In this document: positions 40,001-52,000 of the stretch, one piece after another
Layout: every line of letters starts with the position of its first letter
Position numbering within the stretch: the first letter of the stretch is position 1
NCBI GenBank assembly: GCA_029204225.1
Contig: CM055109.1
Location: 26,852,178-26,912,177 of the forward strand
Length of the DNA: 60,000 bases
Reading direction: 5' to 3'
DNA from: Diphasiastrum complanatum
Lineage: Eukaryota; Streptophyta; Lycopodiopsida; Lycopodiales; Lycopodiaceae
Program-made: the position numbers and the translations under genes
The notes under the pieces: model-generated
Database searches by the model: none
Seen by the model: only the letters and a program-made list of their open reading frames with translations
Told to the model about the DNA's origin: nothing

Positions 40001-43000
40001 ATGCCCACGGTGATTCCTACGGGGTCAGTTTCAACCATTACGGCACGCCTTGCGAGATTTGAACACCACAATCCAAATGCTTGTTTTTTTTTGCCATTTT
40101 CAGAAAATGGCTTCTGGGCAACCGATTCCGGTGATGTCTGAGCCTATAATGCATTTCCACATGCCCGCAGAGACTCCTGTGACCTCCGTTCTGCCAGTCT
40201 ACGTCCGTAGCACAAATTTCAATTTTCTTGCCCTAATTCCATGTTTTTTAGGGTTTAGGGTTAGAGCATCGTGCAAGCATCCGCCAGTAGCGTGGTCTAG
40301 GCCTACACTGGACTCCTAGACACCTGCAAGGACTCCCATGCTAGCGTCAGTCGCCCGTTTTCACTCGCACTGGAATTATTCTATCCCTCGCCCTGTCTCG
40401 TGTGTTTTTTGGACTAGCTGGCCAGTTCTTTTACGAGTGCGGCATTTCCTTTGCTGTTGCTGACACTTGGGTGTTCAGAGAGTTTTGCGCACAGATGGCA
40501 GCCGTGGATGATACATGGACGCCTCCCAGACGAGAGGCATTGCGAGGCAGGATGCTTCGTCAGGAGGAGGAGACCATTACGTGGGAGCTGAGTTCCATTC
40601 GCTCAGCTTGGCAGATGTAAGTACTTTGTTTCCATGAACCCATTGCATGCGTTTAGGGTTGACTCGTGGCGCAATTTTTGCATTTGGCTAATGGGTGTTT
40701 TGTGGCAGGTATAGATGCACGATATTGAGTGATGGATGGACCGACGACATTCGTCGGCAATCCGTCATCAATGTCTTGGTTTCTTGCCCGCTTGGCACAG
40801 TACGTGGCGTGCTCGAGGTGGTGACGCCATCACAGCCGATTTCATATGGGAGGTTGTTAGAGATGTTATTGCTGACATTGGGGTGGAGCATGTGGTTCAG
40901 GTTGTCACGGACAACGCTTCGAACTGCAAGCAGATGGGAGAGATTATGACGAGGGAGCACCCCAGCATTGTGTGGACACCTTGTGCTGCGCATTGCATAG
41001 ACTTGCTCATCGATGACCTGTGTGCACTTCCATGGATCAGGAGGTATTGGTTTCTCCATTTGCTATGCTATCTTGATTGACGCCTGCTCCATGCTCCTAA
41101 ACACATCTCAACTACTGTCTAAATTTTTTACTGGATGTCTGTGTTGCAGGTCACTTCTACGGCCATGCGCCTGGTCACTTTTGTTACCAGGAAGAGGCGT
41201 GTGTTGGCCCTATTCCGCACCTTCTCGCACCTAAACCTGAAGAAGCCAGCACCCACACGCTTTACTTCCCGCGGTCCGCAGAAGTTGACTTGTAATTCTC
41301 TACGATCATCTTCGTTTGTTTACTCGAAGTTGCGGTTTGCAGTTTATTGCGATCTGCGGCCTGCTAATCTTCGTCGTCGTCGTCGTTCGTGTAAGCAGCG
41401 ATGCAGTTGGGGTAGCGGTAGATTGCGTTTTGTGGTTCATAAGCTAATGATGCTTTGTGGGCAGAAACCTTAAGTTTCTTTAGCTCCCTCTCAAAGCATA
41501 GTAGCTTTATGACTCCTAGACTTGTATGCTGTTTTTCAAACATTGCCTTGTCAAGAGGCTTTGTAAGAATATCAGCCACCATCTGTTTGGTTGGAACGAA
41601 CTCGGATTTTAGCTTTCCTTTCTAAACTAGATCCCTTATCAGATGATACTTGATAGCAATGTGTTTCATTCTGGAATGAAACATGGGATCCTTGTGTAAG
41701 AGATCCTAACACCACAGTAGGGCAAACACTAACTCATCCACCCAGCCTTGCCTACTCCCTGATATGGAGCACGCCCCTCCTAGCCCAGTGTGAGGCCTGG
41801 TAGCATGCATGCTGCCAAGTGTCGGCCACATGGCTCTGACATGGCCGACTGCACGTCGGGACCCAACGGGGGGCCCTATCCTGCTGACAGGGTCCCTAGG
41901 CTGTGTTAGGCCCACCATGGCTATGGACCGTGCTGGGGCACACTACCCACATTGTCTTGCCCTGTTGGACGTGTACGCTGGACACGTCCCTGACTGTGGT
42001 ATCTGACCTCATATGTTCTCTAGGGTTCGGCAGGTTATGTGCTCATAACACTCCCTCCCCCTTAAGAACCGTCTTGGTCCTCTAAGACAAAGTCTGGAAA
42101 AATCTTGCGAAGGACACTGCCTCTTTCCCAAGTGGCATTCTCAACAGGCTGATCATTCCACTTGACCAAATATTCTCAGTATAGAGTATGACGAGTTTGC
42201 GTCTCTCTACTATCAAGAATCTCTTCTGGTTCATGTGGAGGTTGCTGAGAATCCAATGGGAGAACTAGAACACTGTCCCCTACCAGATTTTCTGATCTGG
42301 CTAAGGCTTTTTGTAACTGACTTACATGAAAAACTGGAAAAACCTTACTGCTGTGTGGGAGTTGTAATTCATAGGTGACCTTGCCTAGTCTCCTACTGAT
42401 GGTAAAAGGACCACAATACCTAGGAGACAACTTAGCACACACTCATGATTTAAGGGTTCTAATTAGAGTCAATTGGGACTCTCAAGTAGACTTTCTCACC
42501 AGCGGAGAATTGCACATCCCGTCTGCGTGGATCTGCATAATGCCTGGCTCGATCCTGGGACTGCCTAATGCTACGCTTAGCATGTTCTATCATCTGGTTT
42601 AGGTCCTCTGAAAAGTTTCTGGCTGCTTCAACTTTTTCCTGTTTAAACCCTACAGCTGTGGGTGAGCGTGGCTGAAAGTCGTACATCAACATAAATGGGC
42701 TGTATCCCGTAGCTAAATGTTCGGTACTGTTGTAAGCAAACTCTAATATCGAGAGATACTCCTCCCAATTAGTCTACTTTTTGCTGACGTATGCTCGAAG
42801 CATATCCTCCAGCACCTGATTTACTCTTTCTGTTTGATTTGTCTGTGGATGGTCGGTGGTGCTCATATTAAGTTTAGTATGGAGATGATGGAATACTGCC
42901 CTCCAAAAATTTCCATTAAACTTATTGTCTCGGTCGCTGACTATGCCGGAAGGTAGACCATACAAATTAAATAGCCCATCTACAAACAACCTCGCTAACT

Positions 43001-46000
43001 CTGGAGCTCTAACGGTTGTCTTGGTCGGAATAAAGTGAGCCATTTTGGTCAGACGGTCAATTGTGACCCATATCGCATCATTACCCTTTTGGGTTTTAGG
43101 CAGGCCTACTATGAAATCCATGGAGATACTCTCCCATTTACCAGTTGGTATTTCTAAGGGCTGCAACAACCCTCTTGCCTTTTAAACGCTCTGCTTTATT
43201 TACTTGACAATTCTGGCAACTGGTTACATACTGGTGGACGTCCTTTTTCATACTGGGCCAGAAAAATTGCCTACGAAGAAGCTCCTCTGAATTGAGGACA
43301 CATACTCTATCTCTACAGAGCAAGTACTCATCCTGAATAGAATATTGTTTCCATTTGAATCCTTGAGTCAACTGACCCTCAACCACTGGGGTTTGCTTGG
43401 GTAATACAGGCTCAGAATCCTCAACGTCATCTGACGACGTATACTCGGACTCATCATCATCCTCAACGGAAGTTGCCGTATTCTTGGATGAACTGGCACT
43501 AGCCCCGGGAACTAGTTCTGGAGTCTGTAACTGTCTGCTCTGGACTGAGTTCCAGATAGTACAGAAGAATGCATCATGCTGGCACTTCCCTCTCGAGGAC
43601 TCGAGTAACTCATTACGAATCTGAGTAAAACTCAGCTCGTTTATCATAGGCATTCTGCTAAGGGCATCTGCTACTGTATTGAATTTCCCCCGTCTATATC
43701 TGATAGACATATCAAACTCTTGCATCAACTCTGCCCAACGAGCTTTCCAACCTCTAAGCTCAGGTTGATTGCAAAGGTATCTGAGAATCTCATGGTCTGT
43801 CAGGACCTCAAAGTTGGCACCATATAAATAATGCCTCCAAGTCTTAAGGGCATGGACTATAGAAAAGAATTCCTTTTCATAGGCACTGTACCTAGTCTGA
43901 GCTGGCTCGAGTTTTTTACTCTCAAACGCAACTGGTCGTCCACCCTGAGTTAGCACAACACCAACTGCAAAGTCGCTAGCATCTGTTTCGACCACAAATG
44001 GCTGATTGGGGTCGACGACTTTTAAAAACTGGTGCTGTAGCTAAGGCTGTTTTGAGAGCATCAAAGCTCTCCTGTTGTGCGGACTCCCAAATGAACTCCT
44101 TTCCCTTCCCCTTAAGAAGATTTGTCATGGGAGCTGCTATCTAAGCATATTCCTTGACAAATCGTCTGTAATATCCCGCTAAACCAAGAAAGATCTGAAG
44201 TTCTAAAATATTCTGAGGTCTCAGCCAACTGAGTATGGCTTTAACCTTATTCGGGTCCATCTTAATCCTATCTGACGAGATAATGTGACCCAAATATGCT
44301 ACTTCTTCAACGAAGAATTCACACTTGGATTGTTTAGCATGAGGCTTATGCTTTCTGAGGAGTCGAAACACCTTTCTGAGGTGTTTTAGATGCTCCTTCC
44401 TCGTTTTGCTGTAGACGAGGATGTCATCTAAAAATACGACTACAAACTTACCCAAGTATGGTCTGAGGACATTGTTCATCAAGGTCATAAAGGTAGCTGG
44501 AGCATTTGTGAGCCCAACTGGCATCAACTTAAACTCATAATGACCGTGACGAGTCCTAAACGCTGTTTTCGAGACATCTTCCGACTTTATACGGACTTGA
44601 TGATATCCCAATCTGAGGTCTATTTTACTGAAAAACTTAGCCCCGTCGAGTTGATCAAACAACTCGTCTGCCCGAGGCATAGGGTACTTATTCTTAATTG
44701 TGACTTTATTGAGGGCTCTGTAATCTACGCAAAGACGCATAGACCCCTCTTTCTTTTTCACCAATAGGACTGGTGAGGCCCATGGTGAACTACTGGTCTG
44801 AATTTGGCCTTTCCCAAGATAATCTGTTAACTGCCTAGTTATTTCTTCATCCTCTGTTCGGCTGACCCGATACGGAGGTTTAGAAACAGGTGTTGTACCT
44901 GGTACTAGGTTTATTACATGATCTACCTCTCTGCTAGGTGGTAAACCATGTGGCAAATCTTCAGGAAAAACATCTTTAAATTTAGACAATAAAGTTTCTA
45001 ATTTATTGATTTTCTGCTGTATAGAACTGGAAATAGAAACTTCAAGAATAAACTGAAAGTCACATAAGAATACCTGATGGTCTTCATCTCCGATTAGTTG
45101 ACAAGGCTCTGAACTACAGACCATAGGACTGTTGGGAACATCATGCTCCCCATGCAACTGGATCTCAAGGCCTTTATGCTGAAAGCTGAGGGTGTTCTCC
45201 TGATAATTTGTGGAGAGAAGGTCCTAAACTGTAGAGCCAATCTTTCCCGAGAACAATGTCTGTACGATCCAGGTGCATTATCTGAAAGTTTATTTCATCT
45301 TGGTACCCCTGAATACCAAGATTCAAATTACTTACCATAGTTTCCCATATTTTCTTATCTTCACCCTTAGCTAACAAAACTATGTACATATGCTGACTAG
45401 GTACTTCTAGAAGATTAAGCTTTTTAACCAGGGTGTAGTTGATGAAATTATGGGTTGCCCCATCATCAACCATAACTCTTACTGACTAGTTACCAACTTT
45501 CCCAAGCATACGTACTAGGTCATGCGGCCCAAAGCTGAAGGGTCTCGCTAGCATCGCAGAGCTCAGCTGGCAACAGTGTTCATGATCTTCATGATACACT
45601 TTGATCTCGGAAGCTGCCGAGTCACTGGGGAAACAACAGTCTGAACAAGATGAACTTGTTTCTTATCTTTTTTATCTTTTTTCGTGAAAGGCCCCTTGGG
45701 ACACTGTCTAACTGTGTGTCCCTTGCCCATACACATAAAGCACAAACGTTCCTGTTTGGCTTTCTCAAAATCATCTGGTTTTAAGGGCTATATGAGTGAA
45801 GGGCGTTTCTGAGGAGCTTCACTTTTAAATTTTTCTTCTTTCTTTCTTTTTAAAAATTTCTTTTTAAATTGAAAGTCTTTCTGAGGAGGCTGCTCAGAAA
45901 GGGGCTGTTGTCTCGCCCTCTTCCTACCCACTGAATCATCATAGATTTGAGCATATCTGAGAGCTTGCTCAAAGGTAGTAGGCGAGTATCTCTGGACCTC

Positions 46001-49000
46001 TACTTTATATTCATCTTTGAGGCCACGGACAAATCCCCTGATTTTCTGATAATCATCCATATTTTTAATCTTAAAAATTGCTTCTCGATATTTGAAGGCT
46101 GCACCTACAGCGATTCTCCTCCTCTAATCTTTTCTGAGAAACTGAGAGATCTTTCCTATCCTCCGATAGCTTTCTCTACTGCTGCTACTAAGCTCCCAAA
46201 GATGGAGATGGCTCTGATACCAGTGTAATAGATCCTAACACCACAGTAGGGCAAACACTAACTGATCCACCCAACCTTGCCTACCCCCTGATATAGAGTA
46301 AGCCCCTCCTAGCCCAGTGTGAGGACTGGTAGCATGCAACTGCCAAGTGTCGGCCACGTGTCACTGACATGGCCGACTGCACGTCGAGACCCAACCGGGG
46401 GCCCTATCCTGCTGACAGGGTCCCTAGACTGTGTTAGGCCCGCCATGGCTATGGACCGTGCTGGGGCACACTACTCACACTGTCTTGCCATGTTGGTTGT
46501 GTACGCTGGACACGACCTTGACTGTGGTATCTGACCTATCTGTGTTCACTAGGGTTCGGCACTGGTTACGAGCTCGTAACACCTATGCTGACTAGGTACC
46601 TCTGGAAGTCTGAGTTTTTTAACTAGGGTGTAGTTGATGAAATTATGGGTCGCCCCATCATCAACCATAACTCTAACTGACTGGTCACCAACTTTCCCAT
46701 GCATACGTACTAGGTCATGCGGCAAAGCTGAAGGGTCTCGCTAGCATTGCAGAGGTCAGTTGGCAACAATGTTCATGATCTTCATGAAACACTTTGATCT
46801 CGGAAACTGCCGAGTCACTGGGGAAACTTACAGTCTGAACAAGATGAACTTGTTTTTTATCTTTTTTAGTGAAAGGCCCCTTGGGACACTGTCTAACTGT
46901 GTGTCCCTTGCCCATACACATAAAGCACAAACGTTCCTGTTTGGCTTTCTCAAAATCATCTGGTTTTAAGGGCTATATGAGTGAAGGGCGTTTCTGAGGA
47001 GCTTCACTTTTAAATTTTTCTTCTTTCTTTCTTTTTAAAAATTTCTTTTTAAATTGAAAGTCTTTCTGAGGAGGCTGCTCAGAAAGGGGCTGTTGTCTCG
47101 CCCTCTTCCTACCCACTGAATCATCATAGATTTGAGCATATCTGAGAGCTTGCTCAAAGGTAGTAGGCGAGTATCTCTGGACCTCTACTTTATATTCATC
47201 TTTGAGGCCACGGACAAATCCCCTGATTTTCTGATAATCATCCATATTTTTAATCTTAAAAATTGCTTCTCGATACTGCGAGATATATTGGATTAAGGAT
47301 TTGTCCATAACTGTTTTTTCCCAATCTTCCCAGGCTCTATCAAGTTCATTTTCTGGTAGAAACTCTCTTAGGAAAGCCTCTTCAAAAGCTTTCCATGATC
47401 GGGGAGTCTGCCGAGTCTCCTGGCCATGGGCCCCAGGGAAAGACTGGCCTCAATAGCTTGCAAATCGTCAGGGGTCTGTTTAGAGCATGAATGTTCTTCC
47501 ATTTGCTGAGGAAGGTGTGTAGAATGTTTGCGTTTTATCCTTCTCTTCCCCAAGAAAAGTAGGAGGCTTTAAATCTTTAAAGACACTGGGGTGAGACCGT
47601 ATAGGCTCACCCGCAACTAATGGAAGTGGAGAAGGGAACAACTGAGAAGTGGAGGGAAGGCTTCCTTTCGTGGAGCTCAAAATCAAGTTTTTGAGTTCAG
47701 CGAACGAGTCGTCCACACTAGACTTGAAATTGGCTAAAGCCAGTTTCAGTTCATCCACCTCTGTTACCAAGTGGCAGACTTGCTGTCTGGAAAAATCAGC
47801 AACCAGAGTGATGGAATGCAAGCAAACTTCTGATCTATTTGCTCCCTTCCCTCGCTGTCTGAGTACCAACCAATCTGCTTGCAAAAATCAGATTTGAAGA
47901 CCCTACAAGGTGGACAAAAATCTGATTTCTATCCTGGAGGACCCTCGCTGTCTGCTCCACAGCGCTATGACTCCAAAATTTTGGAAGTTGGGCCCCAAAT
48001 CTCCTGAAAAATTCTGATCTATGATAAGAGGGAAACCCTCGCTGGCTGGACAGGAATCTGGCTGTTCAAACTCTTTGGATCTGAGGCCTAAAATGATTCC
48101 AAGGATCAGAATTGAAGATGGCCTCTTCAGCGCTGGACCTGCACCAAAATTTGCCCTCAAAAACCGCTCAGAAACCCGGAAGTAGTGCTCTGAAATCAGG
48201 GATGAAGGCTGTTTTTGGCAACGCTAGATCTATACCAGAGATTCTATTCAAAACAAGTGAAAATTTCACCAAAATTTGATGAGTAGAAAGCTGTTCCTAC
48301 AACGATTTCTCTCCTCTACTCTTTTCTGAAAGTTAAAGAATTCTTTCCTACACTGATAGATTTCTCTACTACTGCTACTAAGCTCCCAAAGAAGGAGATG
48401 GCTCTGATACCAGTGTAAGAGATCCTAACACCACAGTAGAGCAAACACTAACTCATCCACCCAGCCTTGCCTACTCCTTGATATGGAGCAAGCCCCTCCT
48501 AGCCCAGTGTGAGGCCACGTGGCTATGGACCGTGCTGGTAGCAAGCATACCGCCAAGTGTCGGCCACGTGGCTCTGACATGGCCGACTACACGTCGGGAC
48601 CCAACGGGGGGCCCTATCCTGCTGACAGGGTCCCTAGGTTGTGTTAGGCCCGCCATGGCTATGGACCGTGCTGGGGCACACTACTCACACTGTCTTGCCC
48701 TGTTGGACGTGTACGTTGGACACGTCCCTGATTGTGGTATTTGACCTCCTGTGTTCTCTAGGGTTCGGCAGGTTACGTGCTCATAACACTTTGTTAGATG
48801 TATAGCGGATGTATTGTCCATATGCAAACTTAGTGGTTCGTCATTTTTCTCTGCTTGTCCGTCGAGGAATTGTTTGAGCCATGTAGGCTCATTGGCCATC
48901 CTGGCTACCGCAACATATTCTGCTTTGCAAGACGACTGTGCAACTATTGTCTGTTTCCTATTGATCCAGAGAACAACGGCATTAGTTGCTATGGTGCATC

Positions 49001-52000
49001 CTCTTGACACGCTCTTGGAGTCGTCCTTTATGGATGCCCAACTTGCATCACTGTAGGACTTCATCTGAAATCCTGCATCTTGAGAAAAACAAAGACCATA
49101 GTCTTTTGTCTGTTTCAAGTATTGCAAGATCCATTTTGCAATCTTCCAGTGTGTGGGTCCTGGGTTAATGTTGAACTGGCTCATTCTGAATACTGCGTAA
49201 GCGATGGTACAAACTCATGGATTAATTAAGGACTTAATCAATGTAAAAATAGAATCAGCATAAATCCGCTAATATTTATACACCATAAAAATGTTAGAAC
49301 TACTAATACCCGAACATGAGATTTACATGCCCCTTTGACATTATAAAAAAGAAATTTGCATTTGTTTTTATGTGTTTTGCTTACTTCCATTTTTGTTTGT
49401 TTCCATTGTTTTCATCATCAATAGATCCCCTTTATTGTTTCCTTTTTTTGTGTTTTTGTCACGAACTTTTATGTAAATTAAATCAAAAAATGAGAAGATT
49501 GAGTGTTTTTACGTACTTTTTAGTTCTGCAATCCATCATCTTGTTTTGTTGCGATTTGTTTAAGAAAAGAGGTAGAAGAAGAGGTTTACATATTGTGTGT
49601 GCTCATGTGTTTTACATATCGTGTGTGCTCATTGATATTTCGTGTTGTGCTTATGCCTCCCTCCTTTGTCACTTCACCAAATGTTTCCCCATTATGTTCC
49701 TCTCTGTTCATCATGGTGATACGACTTCCAAGCATGTGTTCAAGACATGGTTGACACACCTTTAATAACACTTTGACACTTATCGCCTTAATTGTACGAA
49801 TCCCCAAAAGATTGCTAACACAGTTTTCCTCTTGAGATCTTGCTTATTCAAGTGGCATATGTATCTATGTTCTCATCCATCTCTTTCTAAATGGCATGTC
49901 TTTCTACATGTGCTTTAACTACTTGTGTTATCAGCTGATGATGCGTCTGCTTTTGAGGTGGGCCTTCTAGCTAATGTGAGTGGTGTCATCATTGTTAAGA
50001 ATGATACCAGTGTCATAGATATTTGAGAGTGATACTAATGAGTGTCCTTCACCTTGTGAGCTTCCTTCTACGAACGAGGTTGAGTCTTATTGTGAGAATT
50101 AAAGAGTATCACACAATAAAAAAACATCACATATAGAGATTGACGCTAACATTGCATGCTACAAGCTAGATTCACATATACAAATACAGACTGACGCTGA
50201 TGTTGCATGCCTTGATGCCAATGTTGACTGCCTTGGTGCTAATCATGAGTGCCTTGATGATGATGCTATAAAATATACTCATTGTTCCAATTCTGATATA
50301 TTAAATGAATTCGAGTATTGTCTCGATAATTCTCCCGGTTCTCTGGTTGCTCTTTCAGATGATCTGCCTAATCATCCTACAGGTCTACATATGTCAGATG
50401 GTTCTACATTTCTTGATGGTCAAATACAAATTGTATTTGAGCCTTGTTCAGATGACATTCCAACAATTCGACATATGCTAGATGTTCTCCAATTTTTTAT
50501 GAAAGGATTGTATCCTCTCTAGCTTTACTTTCTGCATCTCCGATTGTATATATGTGCTAGTCATATTGATGCTTATACAGTCCCTTCAAAGGATGTTTGT
50601 CACATGGTCATCACTGCTTATCTTCATAAGATTCTTCTAGATGAGTGGCCATGTATTCTTCAATATCCTTGTCCTTTCATATATGGGTTTGTTGTAGTTG
50701 ATGCCGATGCTATACTCTCTTGGGCCTTACGAATTCGTAGGAATATTGGCCCCATCTTCCTTGATACTGCTATACATTCTTGGGTATTGCGGATACCTTG
50801 GGTTATAGCATAGGTGTTTATTCCAATTGCTATTTTCTAGGATGATTTACTTATGTTTGATGCACAAGTGTTGATTCTAGTTGTCGTTTGTCAAGATGAT
50901 CTGCTTGTGCTTCAAGTTTCTTGGCATTCTTGGTTGCTGCATATCACCTGACCTCCCATGATGTTGTCAAGTTGCTTCTATGGTTGAATCACTAGACGTC
51001 TCAATCAGCCATAAACAATCATAATTCATGATGCCTCCTCGTTGATCCCTAAGATCCATTTTCTATCCAATTTTTACCGTTTAGAAGTGAAGGTTTTGAA
51101 AAGCGAAGCCTTTGGTCAAACTAAAATACTCTAATTTCTGTAATAGATTCTGTTTTTTGATCTTCACATTCTTTGTTTGTCAACAAGTTTACTGCACTTT
51201 AGGTTCACCCATCGGATTTCTCTTTCTGTATCCTAATCACTTGTAACATATAATTACACAAATTTTCGGCAATCATATTCACTATGCACAAATTTTAGAG
51301 TTAGATCTCCAGAACAAATTCATACTTTTAGCAAAATTTTCAATAAAACACTTGGAATCATTTATGAGTTAGATTTCCAGAACAGATTCATACTTTTAGT
51401 AAAATTTTCAATAAAACTAATTGGAATCATATCCAAGAGCTTTGAATTCCATTCTTTGTGACTATGCTCGAGCATCCATCTCTTCTAGGATAAACTGGTA
51501 AATGACGACATTGCCAGCATGTCTAAATTTTATTGATTAATCTAGTTTTTTTATGGACATAGTTCAGAGAGCAGCACCGTAGTTGTAAGAGGGAACCAAG
51601 CATAAAAATACCATGCATTTAAAGAATGCAAGAACCAGTTTACTGTCCTTTCTAGTTATCCCGCAATCTAGATATTGGAGTCTTTCAGTTTCTTCATGAT
51701 TGATCCCAACTAGCTCTCATATGAGGTTTCTTTTTTACTACAGAGAAAGGGACTTGCAGTGCATGATCCCATGCACTTTTGGAGTCTTCTACATGAAACA
51801 TATCAAGGCTCTTTTGCCTGTGTAGCATATTGCATTCAATTGTATCATATAACACACATGCTTCACTGGCACCTCTTGGCCTGCATTGGGACAAATTCTA
51901 AAAATTATACTCTCATTCTTTTGTGTGGATGTCTTTCCTTTGATGGAATCTCCTAGCAGAAATTGTTTCACAAAACTACTGACGTATAGAGTTACGGAGT

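Larger units (their letters stand above)
41695..48788 (-). mobile_element. Three-LTR chromovirus with duplicated gag
   Basis: Order on the minus strand: LTR3 (48788-48414), primer site, leader, gag and protease start (47884-46588), LTR2 (46581-46224), primer site, short leader, partial gag (46092-45563), protease, RT, RNase H, integrase, chromodomain (45480-42080), polypurine tract, LTR1 (42050-41695). CCTTG (41690-41694) and CTTTG (48789-48793) flank the whole unit, a 4/5 target duplication inside a copia fragment. The unit therefore entered, or was flanked, as one insertion, and the middle LTR arose by recombination or template switching. Confidence 0.85.

Noticed and set aside
41695-48788. 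Two ordinary nested elements rather than a three-LTR unit
   Set aside because: The outer element's missing pol does not reappear, and only the outer pair of LTRs is flanked by a target-like duplication.
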